The notes beneath the pieces were generated by a model. The model was not told where the DNA came from and did no database searches. It saw only the letters and a program-made list of their open reading frames with translations. Source: Treponema socranskii subsp. buccale (GTDB lineage: Bacteria > Spirochaetota > Spirochaetia > Treponematales > Treponemataceae). Taken from it: 64,000 nucleotides of DNA. Shown here piece after piece: positions 24,218 through 32,097 of the stretch (within the stretch, counting starts at the first letter, position 1; every line of letters begins with the position of its first letter). The stretch covers positions 2,108,001 through 2,172,000 of the forward strand of contig NZ_CP054258.1 in the NCBI RefSeq assembly GCF_024181585.1. The letters run 5' to 3'. The translations under genes were made by a program, and so were the position numbers.

Positions 24218-26064
24218 CAAAAACAATCGCATTGCTCGGACAGCCGAACTCGGGAAAATCCACGCTGTATAACGGACTTACGGGCTCGCACCAGCACGTC
24301 GGCAACTGGCCCGGAAAAACGGTAGAACAAAAAGAAGGTTATTTCACTATCGACGGAGAGCGATACATCGTCGCAGATCTTCCGGGAAGCTATTCCCTTT
24401 CGGCGGGTTCACAGGAAGAAGAGATAACGCGCGTCTACATCGCATCCGGTAAAGCCGACATCGTCTGCATACTCGCCGACGCCTCTCAGCTCAGGCGAAA
24501 TCTCTACATGCTCGCAGACTTCGCACCGATGCGCGTGCCGGCCGTTTTAATTCTCAATATGATGGATGTCGCAAAACTGCAGGGAAAATCGATCGATACG
24601 GCACTCCTTGCAAAGCGGCTCGGCATCACCGTCGTTCCCTTTGTCGCCGCCGATAGAAAAAAATATCCCGAACTGAAAGATATACTCCGAAACGAATTTA
24701 ATAATCCGAAAAAAATCGATACGGAAAAACTCGACGCTCTGTGCGGCGGTACAAAAAGCGAAATGGAACTTGCGAACGCCCGCTTTCAATGGATCGAAGC
24801 GCTGCTCGACGGCGTCGTCACAGGCGAAAAAAAGCGCGCAGCGCTTTCAAAAGCCGACCGCATCTTTACGAGCCGCCGCTGGGGAAAGCCGCTTTCAGTC
24901 GCTGTCATGCTGCTCGCTTTCGTCGCGTCGATGATCATGGCCGTACCGCTCATGGGACTCGGATCGTTTATTCCTCGTCTCGCATCTCCCCTCCTCCATC
25001 GCCTCATGCAGGCCGGACACGCGGCTCCTTTTTTGGAATCGCTCGCTGCCGATTTGATCCCGAATGTCGTGTACTTTGCCGCCGCGATGGCGGGCTTTGT
25101 CGTCGGCGTAGCGTTTACGTTTACGGCGCTCGAAGAGACCGGATTTTTGGCGCGCATTTCCTACGCTTTCGACGGAACGATGACGAAGCTCGGACTGCAG
25201 GGAAAAAGCATCTGCCCCATGCTGATGGGTTTGGGCTGCACGATCGGAGGAGCCGCAGGCGCGCGCGTCATCGACAATTGGGGACAGCGCATACTGACGA
25301 TTATGCTTACGTGGGCGGTACCCTGCGCCGCCATAGCGACCATCATGCCGACGCTTGCGACGATTTTTTTCGGCGCGCACGGCATCCTCGTCATGCTCGG
25401 CATTTATGCGTATATGTTTTTTATGATATTCATCACGGCAAAGATTTTCGGCAACAAGCTTTCGCCCGCCGCAGAGCGTACCGGTATGCTCATGGAACTT
25501 CCGCCGTATCACCGGCCCAGATGGGGGAACGTGCTCTATACGTCGTTTGCAAAATCGTGGGACATCTTTAAGAGGGCGCTCCGCGTCATATTTTTGATTT
25601 CGGTAATTTTTTGGGCGCTGTCGTTTTCATCGACGGGACGCGCGGAAAACAGCATCATCTACCGATTCGGCACGTACATCGAACCGGTTACGCGCTTTTT
25701 CGGATTGGGCTGGCAGACTTTTATCGCCTTTCTCGCGTCCGCCGTTTCAAAAGAAGCGGTACTCGGAGTATTGAATTCGCTCTATGTCGGAACGGGCGAT
25801 GTTATGACGGCGACTTTTTTGGCAAAGACCGCAGGCGCTTCAAGCGGAAACCTCGCAGCCGTTTTGCCCGAGGCGATTTCAAAAGCGGAAGCGCTCGCGT
25901 TTATGTTCGCCGTTTCGTTCAACGTGCCCTGCCTCATGGCAGTTACGGCGACATATCGCGAAACGCATTCGCTCAAATGGACGGCATCGATCGCATTCTA
26001 TTATATCGCAAGCGCGCTCGTCCTGTCGTTCATCGTGTATCACATCGCGGTTTTGGTGATGTAA
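24214..26064 (+). CDS. feoB: Ferrous iron transporter FeoB
   Basis: 616-residue inner-membrane Fe(II) transporter. The N-terminal G domain has GQPNSGKST (G1, residue 8 on), the G2 region NWPGKTVEQKEG and DLPGSYSL (G3). From about residue 230 there are roughly eight to nine membrane segments, with the two Gate regions (GCTIGGAAGARVID and SAVSKEAVLGVLN) containing the conserved cysteine and SKE. It is shorter than the ~770-residue enterobacterial protein, mainly in the spacer after the G domain. The ribosome site GGAG lies inside feoA. No feoC follows. Confidence 0.95.
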   Translation: MTKTIALLGQPNSGKSTLYNGLTGSHQHVGNWPGKTVEQKEGYFTIDGERYIVADLPGSYSLSAGSQEEEITRVYIASGKADIVCILADASQLRRNLYMLADFAPMRVPAVLILNMMDVAKLQGKSIDTALLAKRLGITVVPFVAADRKKYPELKDILRNEFNNPKKIDTEKLDALCGGTKSEMELANARFQWIEALLDGVVTGEKKRAALSKADRIFTSRRWGKPLSVAVMLLAFVASMIMAVPLMGLGSFIPRLASPLLHRLMQAGHAAPFLESLAADLIPNVVYFAAAMAGFVVGVAFTFTALEETGFLARISYAFDGTMTKLGLQGKSICPMLMGLGCTIGGAAGARVIDNWGQRILTIMLTWAVPCAAIATIMPTLATIFFGAHGILVMLGIYAYMFFMIFITAKIFGNKLSPAAERTGMLMELPPYHRPRWGNVLYTSFAKSWDIFKRALRVIFLISVIFWALSFSSTGRAENSIIYRFGTYIEPVTRFFGLGWQTFIAFLASAVSKEAVLGVLNSLYVGTGDVMTATFLAKTAGASSGNLAAVLPEAISKAEALAFMFAVSFNVPCLMAVTATYRETHSLKWTASIAFYYIASALVLSFIVYHIAVLVM

Positions 26065-26197
26065 TTAATTGATACCGGGTAATCGTCGATTTTTCGACAG
26101 CCCCGTTCCGCTTTGGAAAAGGCAAAAGCCCGGCATCCTTTATCCGACTGCAATGCCTTTTGCGAGCAACAATTTCGCTGCGCTACGGTGAGGTTGT

Positions 26198-28402
26198 TTA
26201 TTTCTTTTTTGTTCGGGAGCGAGCTTCCGCTCCCCGCGATTTTTGTTCCTCGACGCGTTTCGGCGAATAAAAGCCTTCTTTCCAATTGAAGCGATACGCG
26301 CCGCGGAGCGGAATTTTTTTAATAAGCGAATTCATCACTTCGCGCAGTTCGGGCTTTGTCACCTTCGTCTTCGAAAAGTCGAGTAAAATACGCTTGATGC
26401 CGTCGCCGTAGAGGAGATCGCATTTATCCGTCACCGAAAATGCGGTTTCGGGCATGACGAACGAACCGTCCGGCGTCGAATTGACTTTGAACGAAGCGCC
26501 CTCTTTATCGGTAAAATACGTAAAATCGTATGAAGGCGGCAGTTTAAAGCGCAGGCGGAAAAGCGCAGGGTACGCGAACACGGGCACGAGGATGCGGGAA
26601 CGGACGGAAGGCGGAAAAGTCGCCAAAAGATTTTTCCGCGAATTTTCATAGGGCATGACGAAGGCGCCGATGTTTTGATTTTCGAGCCACGAAACCGCCC
26701 ATCGATTGAACGTATAGAGATAGGGACCGGCGATGACGTTGACGTCTTTTTTGCTTTTGAGCAGCGCGATGTGTGCGATATTGTTTGCGATAAACGTCGT
26801 AAAGCCGTCGCCGATGAGCGCATCGAGCGTTTGCCGCAATGAGTTTTCGGTTTCGGGCGGACAAAAGGGATCGAGGGAAATGATGAGCTGCTTTTTGGAA
26901 AGCGGCAGCACGGTTTTGTGATTTACAAGATCGTACAACGTTTCGCCGTTCAGTTCGATGATAACTCTTACCGGATGTGCCGATTGAACGACGAACACGT
27001 CCGCTACGGATGACACCTGCACGTATAAGCCTTCGGAGAAAAACTGCAATTCGTTTTTGCCGACGCTCGTCAAGTCGAGCACGGGAAGCTTTTCGTCTCC
27101 GGGCTGCCTCCGATACTGCGATATGTCGCGTGTGAGGACGCGCGGATAACGCTTCGATGCGGCTTTCGTTTGTAAAAGGTAGACGCTGTCACCAACTTGA
27201 AAACCGCCGGGTACGTCTATCCATCGAGTACCGTCGTCCGCCGTCTCTACGCTGCGCACTTTGCGGCTCATGCGGCCGGAATCGTCCCTGCGGTGCAGTC
27301 GGATCGAATCTCCTTGATCGGGATCGTAGGAGCCGCCTTTTAAGCGCGCCATCTGCACGCGAAGCTGTTCCGGCGGAGTGCCGGGCGCAGCGTTTTTCTT
27401 TTCCGCTTCGACGAGAGAGGCGGGAGCGGGTTTCAGCGCGGCGATCGTACCGAGATAGATGCCCGTACCGCCCGCCTGATCGGGATTCAATATCTCCTCT
27501 CCCGCCTTTTCGACGCCTTCGGCTTGCGTTTTAAAATTGTACCAATACGACGATTTCGATCGCGCAAAATCGGATGCGAGCATACGCTTCGCCGTTATGA
27601 CCGCGCCTTTTTTGTCTTCTCTCCAGTGATCCATAACATAGCGGTAAGCGGCGACGACGGCGCCGACATATTCCGCACTTTTCATACGCCCTTCGATTTT
27701 AAATGAGGCGACGCCCGCTTCTTCAAGGTCGGGAATCTTCGAGATGAGTTCGAGATCGCACGGTGAAAAATAATACCCTTCCGAAACGCCGCCGCGCTGT
27801 TCCGCCGTATAATAGCGGCGGCACGCCTGCGTGCACATACCGCGGTTTGCCGACTTACCGCCGAGAAAACTTGAAAAAAGACAGAGTCCCGATTCGCTCA
27901 CGCACAGTGCGCCGTGTACGAACACTTCGAGTTCCGCCGTCGTCGCAGCTTTTATCGATTTGATTTCTTCGAGGCCGAGTTCGCGCGCAAGAACGACGCG
28001 CTTGACGCCTTCCCTGCTCAAAAGATTTACGCCCGCCGCGCTTTCGACGTTCATCTGCGTCGATGCGTGCAGTTCCATCGTGGGGAAAAACTGCTGCGCC
28101 ATGCGGATGACGGCGAAATCCTGCACGATGAGCCCGTCGGGCTTTACCCTGTCGAGGTAGCACAAGAGCCGATACAGCTTTTCCGTCTCGTGCTCTTCGC
28201 ACACCGTGTTGACCGTAACGTATATTTTTTTGCCGAGCCGATGAAGGGCATCGACAGCCGCTTCGAATTGATTCCATGCAAAATTCGTCGTGCGAAGCCG
28301 CGCATTAAAGCTTTTGAGACCGAGATATACCGCATCGGCTCCTTCGCCGACAGCCGCATCGAGCGATTCGATATTACCCGCCGGCGCCAATAATTCTGCC
28401 AT
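26198..28402 (-). CDS. rlhA: U32-family protein, RlhA-like (23S rRNA hydroxylation factor)
   Basis: 734 residues. The N-terminal U32 'peptidase' domain is clear: LLAPAGNIESLDAAV, GADAVYLG, HASTQMNV, ELEVFVHGALCVSESGLC, SANRGMCTQACRRYY (the conserved cysteines thought to bind an Fe-S cluster) and SFKIEGRMKSAEYVG. A long C-terminal region of the DUF3656 type follows, as in RlhA, which is needed for C2501 hydroxylation of 23S rRNA; TrhP-type U32 proteins are shorter. The function is therefore more likely RNA modification than proteolysis. A TATAGT box ends 7 bases before the ATG and no ribosome site exists, so it is another leaderless candidate. Confidence 0.82.
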   Translation of the reverse strand: MAELLAPAGNIESLDAAVGEGADAVYLGLKSFNARLRTTNFAWNQFEAAVDALHRLGKKIYVTVNTVCEEHETEKLYRLLCYLDRVKPDGLIVQDFAVIRMAQQFFPTMELHASTQMNVESAAGVNLLSREGVKRVVLARELGLEEIKSIKAATTAELEVFVHGALCVSESGLCLFSSFLGGKSANRGMCTQACRRYYTAEQRGGVSEGYYFSPCDLELISKIPDLEEAGVASFKIEGRMKSAEYVGAVVAAYRYVMDHWREDKKGAVITAKRMLASDFARSKSSYWYNFKTQAEGVEKAGEEILNPDQAGGTGIYLGTIAALKPAPASLVEAEKKNAAPGTPPEQLRVQMARLKGGSYDPDQGDSIRLHRRDDSGRMSRKVRSVETADDGTRWIDVPGGFQVGDSVYLLQTKAASKRYPRVLTRDISQYRRQPGDEKLPVLDLTSVGKNELQFFSEGLYVQVSSVADVFVVQSAHPVRVIIELNGETLYDLVNHKTVLPLSKKQLIISLDPFCPPETENSLRQTLDALIGDGFTTFIANNIAHIALLKSKKDVNVIAGPYLYTFNRWAVSWLENQNIGAFVMPYENSRKNLLATFPPSVRSRILVPVFAYPALFRLRFKLPPSYDFTYFTDKEGASFKVNSTPDGSFVMPETAFSVTDKCDLLYGDGIKRILLDFSKTKVTKPELREVMNSLIKKIPLRGAYRFNWKEGFYSPKRVEEQKSRGAEARSRTKKK

Positions 28403-28409
28403 ACGCGCA

Positions 28410-28415
28410 ACTATA
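28410..28415 (-). promoter_or_regulatory. -10 box of the U32 gene, leaderless type
   Basis: TATAGT on the minus strand, 7 bases before the ATG at 28402. The -35 area is poor (TGGCGC at 17-base spacing). Confidence 0.45.
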
Positions 28416-28479
28416 GCAGAAATCGAAACGAAGCGCCACAGGAGATTTTCGGCACAGGGAGATTTTCGGCTGCACGTTT

Positions 28480-28512
28480 AAAAAGCGCCGCTGAAACGGC
28501 GCGGCGCTTTTA
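28480..28512. terminator. Rho-independent terminator after azlCD
   Basis: AAAAGCGCCG (28481-28490) and CGGCGCTTTT (28502-28511) pair around an 11-base loop and end in a T-run on either strand. It closes the azlC-azlD transcript. A second short hairpin (CGAGTTTT...AAAACTCG, 28517-28534) lies beside it. Confidence 0.85.
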
Positions 28513-28582
28513 ACTTCGAGTTTTCAAAAAACTCGCGGATGTGCGTGTACGCGGATCGATTTTGCGTATATCGAATATCCTG

Positions 28583-28915
28583 TCAATACGGTAAACGCGA
28601 GAGTGCCATATACAGGAGCGTCCCGCCGAAGATACTTATCATCGCATTCCGTTTCCATAAGTGCAGAAGCGCCGTCGCGCCGAGCGCAATGATTGACGGA
28701 AGTCCCCACGGGCGGGATGCGAATTCCACGTCTTTAAAACAGTAGACGACGAGAACGGCCATGATCATCGGCGGAATATATTTTTCGATAAAGGAGATGA
28801 CGCGCGGCGGATCGCGGTATGAAAAAACTATAAACGGAAAAGCCCGCGTCAAAAAAACGACAAACGCGGATATAAACGTTGCGACAAGCGCGGCCTTAAG
28901 CGTAAGCGGTGTCAT
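28583..28915 (-). CDS. azlD: AzlD-type small subunit of a branched-chain amino-acid exporter
   Basis: 110 residues, about four hydrophobic helices, with the family segments LTRAFPFIVF and YIPPMIMAVLVVYCF. It works with AzlC to export branched-chain or other hydrophobic amino acids or analogues. The start overlaps the azlC stop by 4 bp (ATGA), so the subunits are coupled. A terminator follows. Confidence 0.9.
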   Translation of the reverse strand: MTPLTLKAALVATFISAFVVFLTRAFPFIVFSYRDPPRVISFIEKYIPPMIMAVLVVYCFKDVEFASRPWGLPSIIALGATALLHLWKRNAMISIFGGTLLYMALSRLPY

Positions 28916-29628
28916 AGGGATGTCTCCGTTTCGCTTTTAAATTTTTTACCTTTTACCGCTGCAAGCGCTGCGAGTGCGAACGCAATGGCGATTATGAGGA
29001 TATGCTCCGACGGAAGAATTCCGATGCGGGAAAGGATGACGGCGACGAGGGCGGCAATCGCTCCGATGAGAGGAGGAGCGGCGTCGCGCGATTTTGCAAG
29101 CTGTTCGATGAGCAGCACCATAAAAAGAGACGTAAGGGCGAAATCGACGCCGGCAAACGAAAAAGGAATAAATTTGCCCGCGACCGCTCCGATGACGCCG
29201 CCCGTAATCCAATACAGATGATCGAGCAGGGCGATCGTACCGTAGAATGCGCCTTCACGGGCGCCTTTGGGAACGGTACAGCTTGTCAGCAGCGAATACG
29301 TTTCATCGGTTAGAGCGAAGATCAAATACGGCTTCCACTTGCCGGTATTTTTAAATCGCGTGATGAGCGAAAGCCCGTATACTATGTGGCGGATATTGAC
29401 GAGGAGTTCGGTGAAAACGATCGCAGCAAGCGGCGCGCCCGAAGCGAACAAACCGACGGCGACGTATTGTCCGGCTCCCGCATACATCGTTATGCTCATA
29501 ATCGGAGCGATCCACACGGGATACCCTGCGTTTACGATCATGAGTCCGAACGGAATACCGATTGCAAGATAACCGAACAATACCGGAATAGTGATCTTTG
29601 CCGCTTCGACGAAATATCTGCGCTCCAT
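28912..29628 (-). CDS. azlC: AzlC-type large subunit of a branched-chain amino-acid exporter
   Basis: 238 residues. Conserved blocks: ITIPVLFGYLAIGIPFGLM, MSITMYAGAGQYVAVGL, ELLVNIRHIVYGLSL and FALTDETYSL, with about seven membrane segments. The ATG at 29628 is chosen: upstream in-frame non-ATG starts lie before the predicted transcription start (TATACT at 29663-29668), and homologues begin here. There is no strong ribosome site. azlD follows with an overlap. Confidence 0.9.
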   Translation of the reverse strand: MERRYFVEAAKITIPVLFGYLAIGIPFGLMIVNAGYPVWIAPIMSITMYAGAGQYVAVGLFASGAPLAAIVFTELLVNIRHIVYGLSLITRFKNTGKWKPYLIFALTDETYSLLTSCTVPKGAREGAFYGTIALLDHLYWITGGVIGAVAGKFIPFSFAGVDFALTSLFMVLLIEQLAKSRDAAPPLIGAIAALVAVILSRIGILPSEHILIIAIAFALAALAAVKGKKFKSETETSL

Positions 29629-29662
29629 CAATTGTGCCGCCGTTTTATGTAAATCGATTTGC

Positions 29663-29691
29663 AGTATATCGTTTTGCAAAAACTAAGTCGA
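29663..29691 (-). promoter_or_regulatory. Promoter of azlCD
   Basis: TCGACT, 17-base spacer, TATACT on the minus strand, with a leader of about 30 bases. Confidence 0.45.
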
Positions 29692-29737
29692 GCGCAGGAG
29701 TTTTGCATTTTCATTCATGTTCCGCTTCGGTACTCTT

Positions 29738-29777
29738 GCTTTGACACGCTTTGTCCGGCTTTGACAGGCTTTGTCCG
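29738..29777. repeat. 20-bp tandem duplication
   Basis: Two copies of GCTTTGACA(C/G)GCTTTGTCCG, one mismatch, just upstream of the promoter of the small membrane protein gene. Each unit carries a TTGACA. Confidence 0.85.
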
Positions 29778-29781
29778 GTGA

Positions 29782-29810
29782 TTTACAAAACTTCGTATTC
29801 GAGTTATTAT
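29782..29810 (+). promoter_or_regulatory. Promoter of the small membrane protein gene
   Basis: TTTACA, 17-base spacer, TATTAT; leader about 25 bases with a GGGAG ribosome site before the ATG at 29841. Confidence 0.65.
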
Positions 29811-29840
29811 ATTCCAATACACAATGTTACGGGAGTTCTT

Positions 29841-30074
29841 ATGGTGTCGTTGATTGCAGGGATCATTTTTATCGCATTTACTTTTTTTGCATTGCTTCCT
29901 TCCTTTCCGCTCAACTGGGGCGCGGACGTACTTGCCTTTCTCAGAGGCTGTCTGCCCGTCCTTTCGGCTCTTGTCGGGCTTATCTGTCTGTTTATCGGTG
30001 TTGCCGATATCAAAGATAAAAAAGAAGCTGCACGCGAAGAAAGAGAAGCGCGCGAACGCGAAGAGAAAAAATAA
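29841..30074 (+). CDS. Small two-helix membrane protein with charged tail, unknown function
   Basis: 77 residues. Two hydrophobic segments (MVSLIAGIIFIAFTFFALLP and the LPVLSALVGLICLFIGVA region) are followed by a strongly charged tail, rich in K, E and R with heptad-like spacing, that should form a cytoplasmic helix. I recognise no family. The ATG at 29841 has GGGAG and a good promoter; longer in-frame starts lie upstream of that promoter. It stands alone between azlC (divergent) and tRNA-Thr. Confidence 0.7.
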   Translation: MVSLIAGIIFIAFTFFALLPSFPLNWGADVLAFLRGCLPVLSALVGLICLFIGVADIKDKKEAAREEREAREREEKK

Positions 30075-30093
30075 GCGGATCGGAAAAAGCATA

Positions 30094-30122
30094 TTGCCAT
30101 AATCAGGTAATTATGCTATAGT
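30094..30122 (+). promoter_or_regulatory. Promoter of tRNA-Thr
   Basis: TTGCCA, 17-base spacer, TATAGT, ending 12 bases before the mature tRNA. Confidence 0.65.
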
Positions 30123-30134
30123 TCGCACATATTT

Positions 30135-30207
30135 GCCAACTTAGCTCATCCGGTAGAGCATCGCATTCGTAATGCGGCGGTGATCGGTTCAAGTCCGGTA
30201 GTTGGCT
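30135..30207 (+). tRNA. tRNA-Thr (anticodon CGT)
   Basis: Seven-bp acceptor stem GCCAACT/AGTTGGC, D arm GCTC..GAGC, anticodon stem around CTTCGTAA-type loop with CGT, T arm GGTTCAAGTCC. CCA is not encoded. A T-run follows immediately. Confidence 0.93.
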
Positions 30208-30236
30208 TTTTTTATCGTATCGTTGTTTCTTTACAA

Positions 30237-30521
30237 TTACAAAAGACGTTCTAATGATTTGTCCGCATTCGTCGGCATTTTTTTTGCAAGTTTTTTCGCC
30301 GCCAGCGGCCGCGTAAAGATGAGCAGCGCGAGCGAAATCGCGACGAAAATAAAAAGCTGCCACTTAAACGGAATCGGCGCAAGCGACAAAAAAATCATCG
30401 CAAAAGCTCCGCACGCAAACCAAACGGTTGTGAGCGCCATCGTCAGCGACTCGATGACGATGCAGAGGACGACGACGATGAGCCAAAACCACGGCAAATT
30501 ATTTAAAATGAGCATCGGCAT
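30237..30521 (-). CDS. NfeD-like membrane domain protein, lacking the OB-fold domain
   Basis: 94 residues. Three hydrophobic helices (WFWLIVVVLCIVIESLTM; TTVWFACGAFAMIFLSL; LFIFVAISLALLIFTRPLA) match the membrane part of short NfeD proteins, ending with PTNADKSLERLL. In intact relatives TNAD is followed by an (L)IGK motif and a soluble OB-fold domain of about 60 residues; here the frame stops after ten residues, 30 bp from the tRNA-Thr gene. Either truncation next to the tRNA or a natural short form. Starts at 30521 or 30515. Confidence 0.65.
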   Translation of the reverse strand: MPMLILNNLPWFWLIVVVLCIVIESLTMALTTVWFACGAFAMIFLSLAPIPFKWQLFIFVAISLALLIFTRPLAAKKLAKKMPTNADKSLERLL

Positions 30522-30611
30522 GGATGCAGTATAGCATAAAAACTGTTTTTTGTGTACGTATCGTGCGTTCCGCTTTTGCACGGTACGCTGTTTATTTGCT
30601 GCCAAAAGCGA

Positions 30612-30617
30612 TATAAT
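30612..30617 (+). promoter_or_regulatory. -10 box of the disulfide reductase gene, leaderless type
   Basis: TATAAT, then GACCGT and the ATG at 30624; no ribosome site. The -35 area at 17-base spacing (TGTTTA) is weak. Confidence 0.55.
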
Positions 30618-30623
30618 GACCGT

Positions 30624-31970
30624 ATGAAAACATACGATACTCTTATCATCGGCTTCGGCAAAGCCGGAAAAACGCTTGCCGCAGCATTATCGAAAAAAGG
30701 AGAACGCGTCGCCCTCGTCGAAAAAGATTCGGCTATGTACGGCGGCACGTGCATCAACGTCGGCTGCATTCCGTCGAAACGGCTGATCACCGAAGCGGCT
30801 CTTGCTCCCAAAGAAAATTTCGCGCTGCAAAAGCAATACTATAAGGCGGCGATCGAAAATAAAAACACGCTGACAAGCGCCCTGCGGGCAGCCAACTACA
30901 ATAAGCTCATCGAATCGGGCGTGGACGTCATTGACGGTACGGCTTCATTTTTAAATGCATCTTCCGTCGAAGTAAAAAGTTCCGACGGAAAAGTGCAGCC
31001 GATTGAAGCGAAAAAGTTCGTCATCGACACGGGTTCGTATCCGTTTGTCCCGCCCGCTTTACGGACGGAAAACAATCCTCATGTCTACGTTTCGGAAAGT
31101 ATCATGGACTTAACCGAACTGCCGGAACGGTTGACCGTCATCGGCGGCGGATATATCGGTTTGGAATTTTCTTCAATGTATGCGAACTTCGGCTCAAAGG
31201 TAACGATCGTGCAGCAGGAAGATACATTTCTTCCGAGAGAAGATGCAGACGTTGCACAGAGTATCAGGAGCGTGCTCGAAAACAGGGGCGTAAAGATTAT
31301 CACCGGTGCGCAAACGGAACGCATCGACGACGCAAATCTCACGTATATACAAGACGGGAAAAAATACAGCCTTGCGGGAGACGCCGTGCTTTTGGCGGTC
31401 GGCCGGAGGCCGAATGTCGATGCACTGCACGCGGAAAAAGCGGGCATTGCATTTACCGAAAGAGGAGGAATCGCGACGGACGAGCATTTGCGGACATCCG
31501 TGCCGAATATTTGGGCGGCGGGAGACGTGTGCGGCAATATGCAGTTTACGTATATTTCGCTCGACGACTCGAGAATCATTATATCGGATATGTACGGGAC
31601 AAAAGAGCGTACGACAAAAAACAGAGGCGCATTTACATATTCGGTTTTTATCGACCCGCCGTATTCCAAAGCCGGGCTCGGAGAAAAAGAAGCGAACGCA
31701 AAAAAGCTCGATTGCCGTATCGTCAAAATGAATGCGGCGGCAATTCCGAAAGCGAAAGTTTTGAAAAAAAGCGAAGGCATGCTCAAAGCGCTCATCGACA
31801 ATAAAACCGGCTCTATTGTAGGTGCCGCGCTCTTTTGCGCGGAATCCCACGAAATCATCAATGCGATAAAGCTCGCCATGGACAATAATCTGCCGTATAC
31901 GGCGCTTCGCGATTTTATCTACACGCATCCGACGATGTCGGAAGGATTAAACGATCTGTTTTCGCTCTAG
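30624..31970 (+). CDS. Pyridine nucleotide-disulfide oxidoreductase, RclA/MerA-like
   Basis: 448-residue class I flavoprotein reductase. FAD motif IIGFGKAGKTLA, then the redox-active site YGGTCINVGCIPSK (C-x4-C), the NAD(P)-binding GGGYIGLEFS, WAAGDV and a C-terminal dimer domain with FIYTHPTMSEGLNDLF. The ending (THPxMSExLNDLF) resembles RclA, a reductase linked to hypochlorite and copper stress, more than dihydrolipoamide dehydrogenase; no 2-oxoacid dehydrogenase genes are near. One oddity is GKAG instead of GGAG in the first motif. The ATG at 30624 lies 6 bases after TATAAT. Confidence 0.85.
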   Translation: MKTYDTLIIGFGKAGKTLAAALSKKGERVALVEKDSAMYGGTCINVGCIPSKRLITEAALAPKENFALQKQYYKAAIENKNTLTSALRAANYNKLIESGVDVIDGTASFLNASSVEVKSSDGKVQPIEAKKFVIDTGSYPFVPPALRTENNPHVYVSESIMDLTELPERLTVIGGGYIGLEFSSMYANFGSKVTIVQQEDTFLPREDADVAQSIRSVLENRGVKIITGAQTERIDDANLTYIQDGKKYSLAGDAVLLAVGRRPNVDALHAEKAGIAFTERGGIATDEHLRTSVPNIWAAGDVCGNMQFTYISLDDSRIIISDMYGTKERTTKNRGAFTYSVFIDPPYSKAGLGEKEANAKKLDCRIVKMNAAAIPKAKVLKKSEGMLKALIDNKTGSIVGAALFCAESHEIINAIKLAMDNNLPYTALRDFIYTHPTMSEGLNDLFSL

Positions 31971-31998
31971 CATACCGATCGTGCAGGTACGGGACAAA

Positions 31999-32030
31999 AC
32001 TGCGTATTTTTTTGTTGCAAAATACGCAGT
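31999..32030. promoter_or_regulatory. Perfect 12-bp inverted repeat over the adh -35 box
   Basis: ACTGCGTATTTT (31999-32010) and AAAATACGCAGT (32019-32030) with an 8-base centre. It covers the -35 hexamer of the adh promoter, so it is placed like an operator. No T-run follows on the plus strand, so it is unlikely to be the terminator of the upstream gene. Confidence 0.6.
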
Positions 32031-32043
32031 CCTCATATATACT
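32015..32043 (+). promoter_or_regulatory. Promoter of the secondary alcohol dehydrogenase
   Basis: TTGCAA (32015-32020), 17-base spacer, TATACT (32038-32043). Leader about 48 bases with AGGAGG. Confidence 0.6.
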
Positions 32044-32097
32044 GTTTATATGTTTCGTATACTTCGGTATACCGGAAAAAAAATAGGAGGCCTTAAT

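Noticed and set aside
29629-29679. TTG start extending AzlC by 17 residues
   Set aside because: It would lie upstream of the predicted transcription start, and family members begin at the ATG at 29628.
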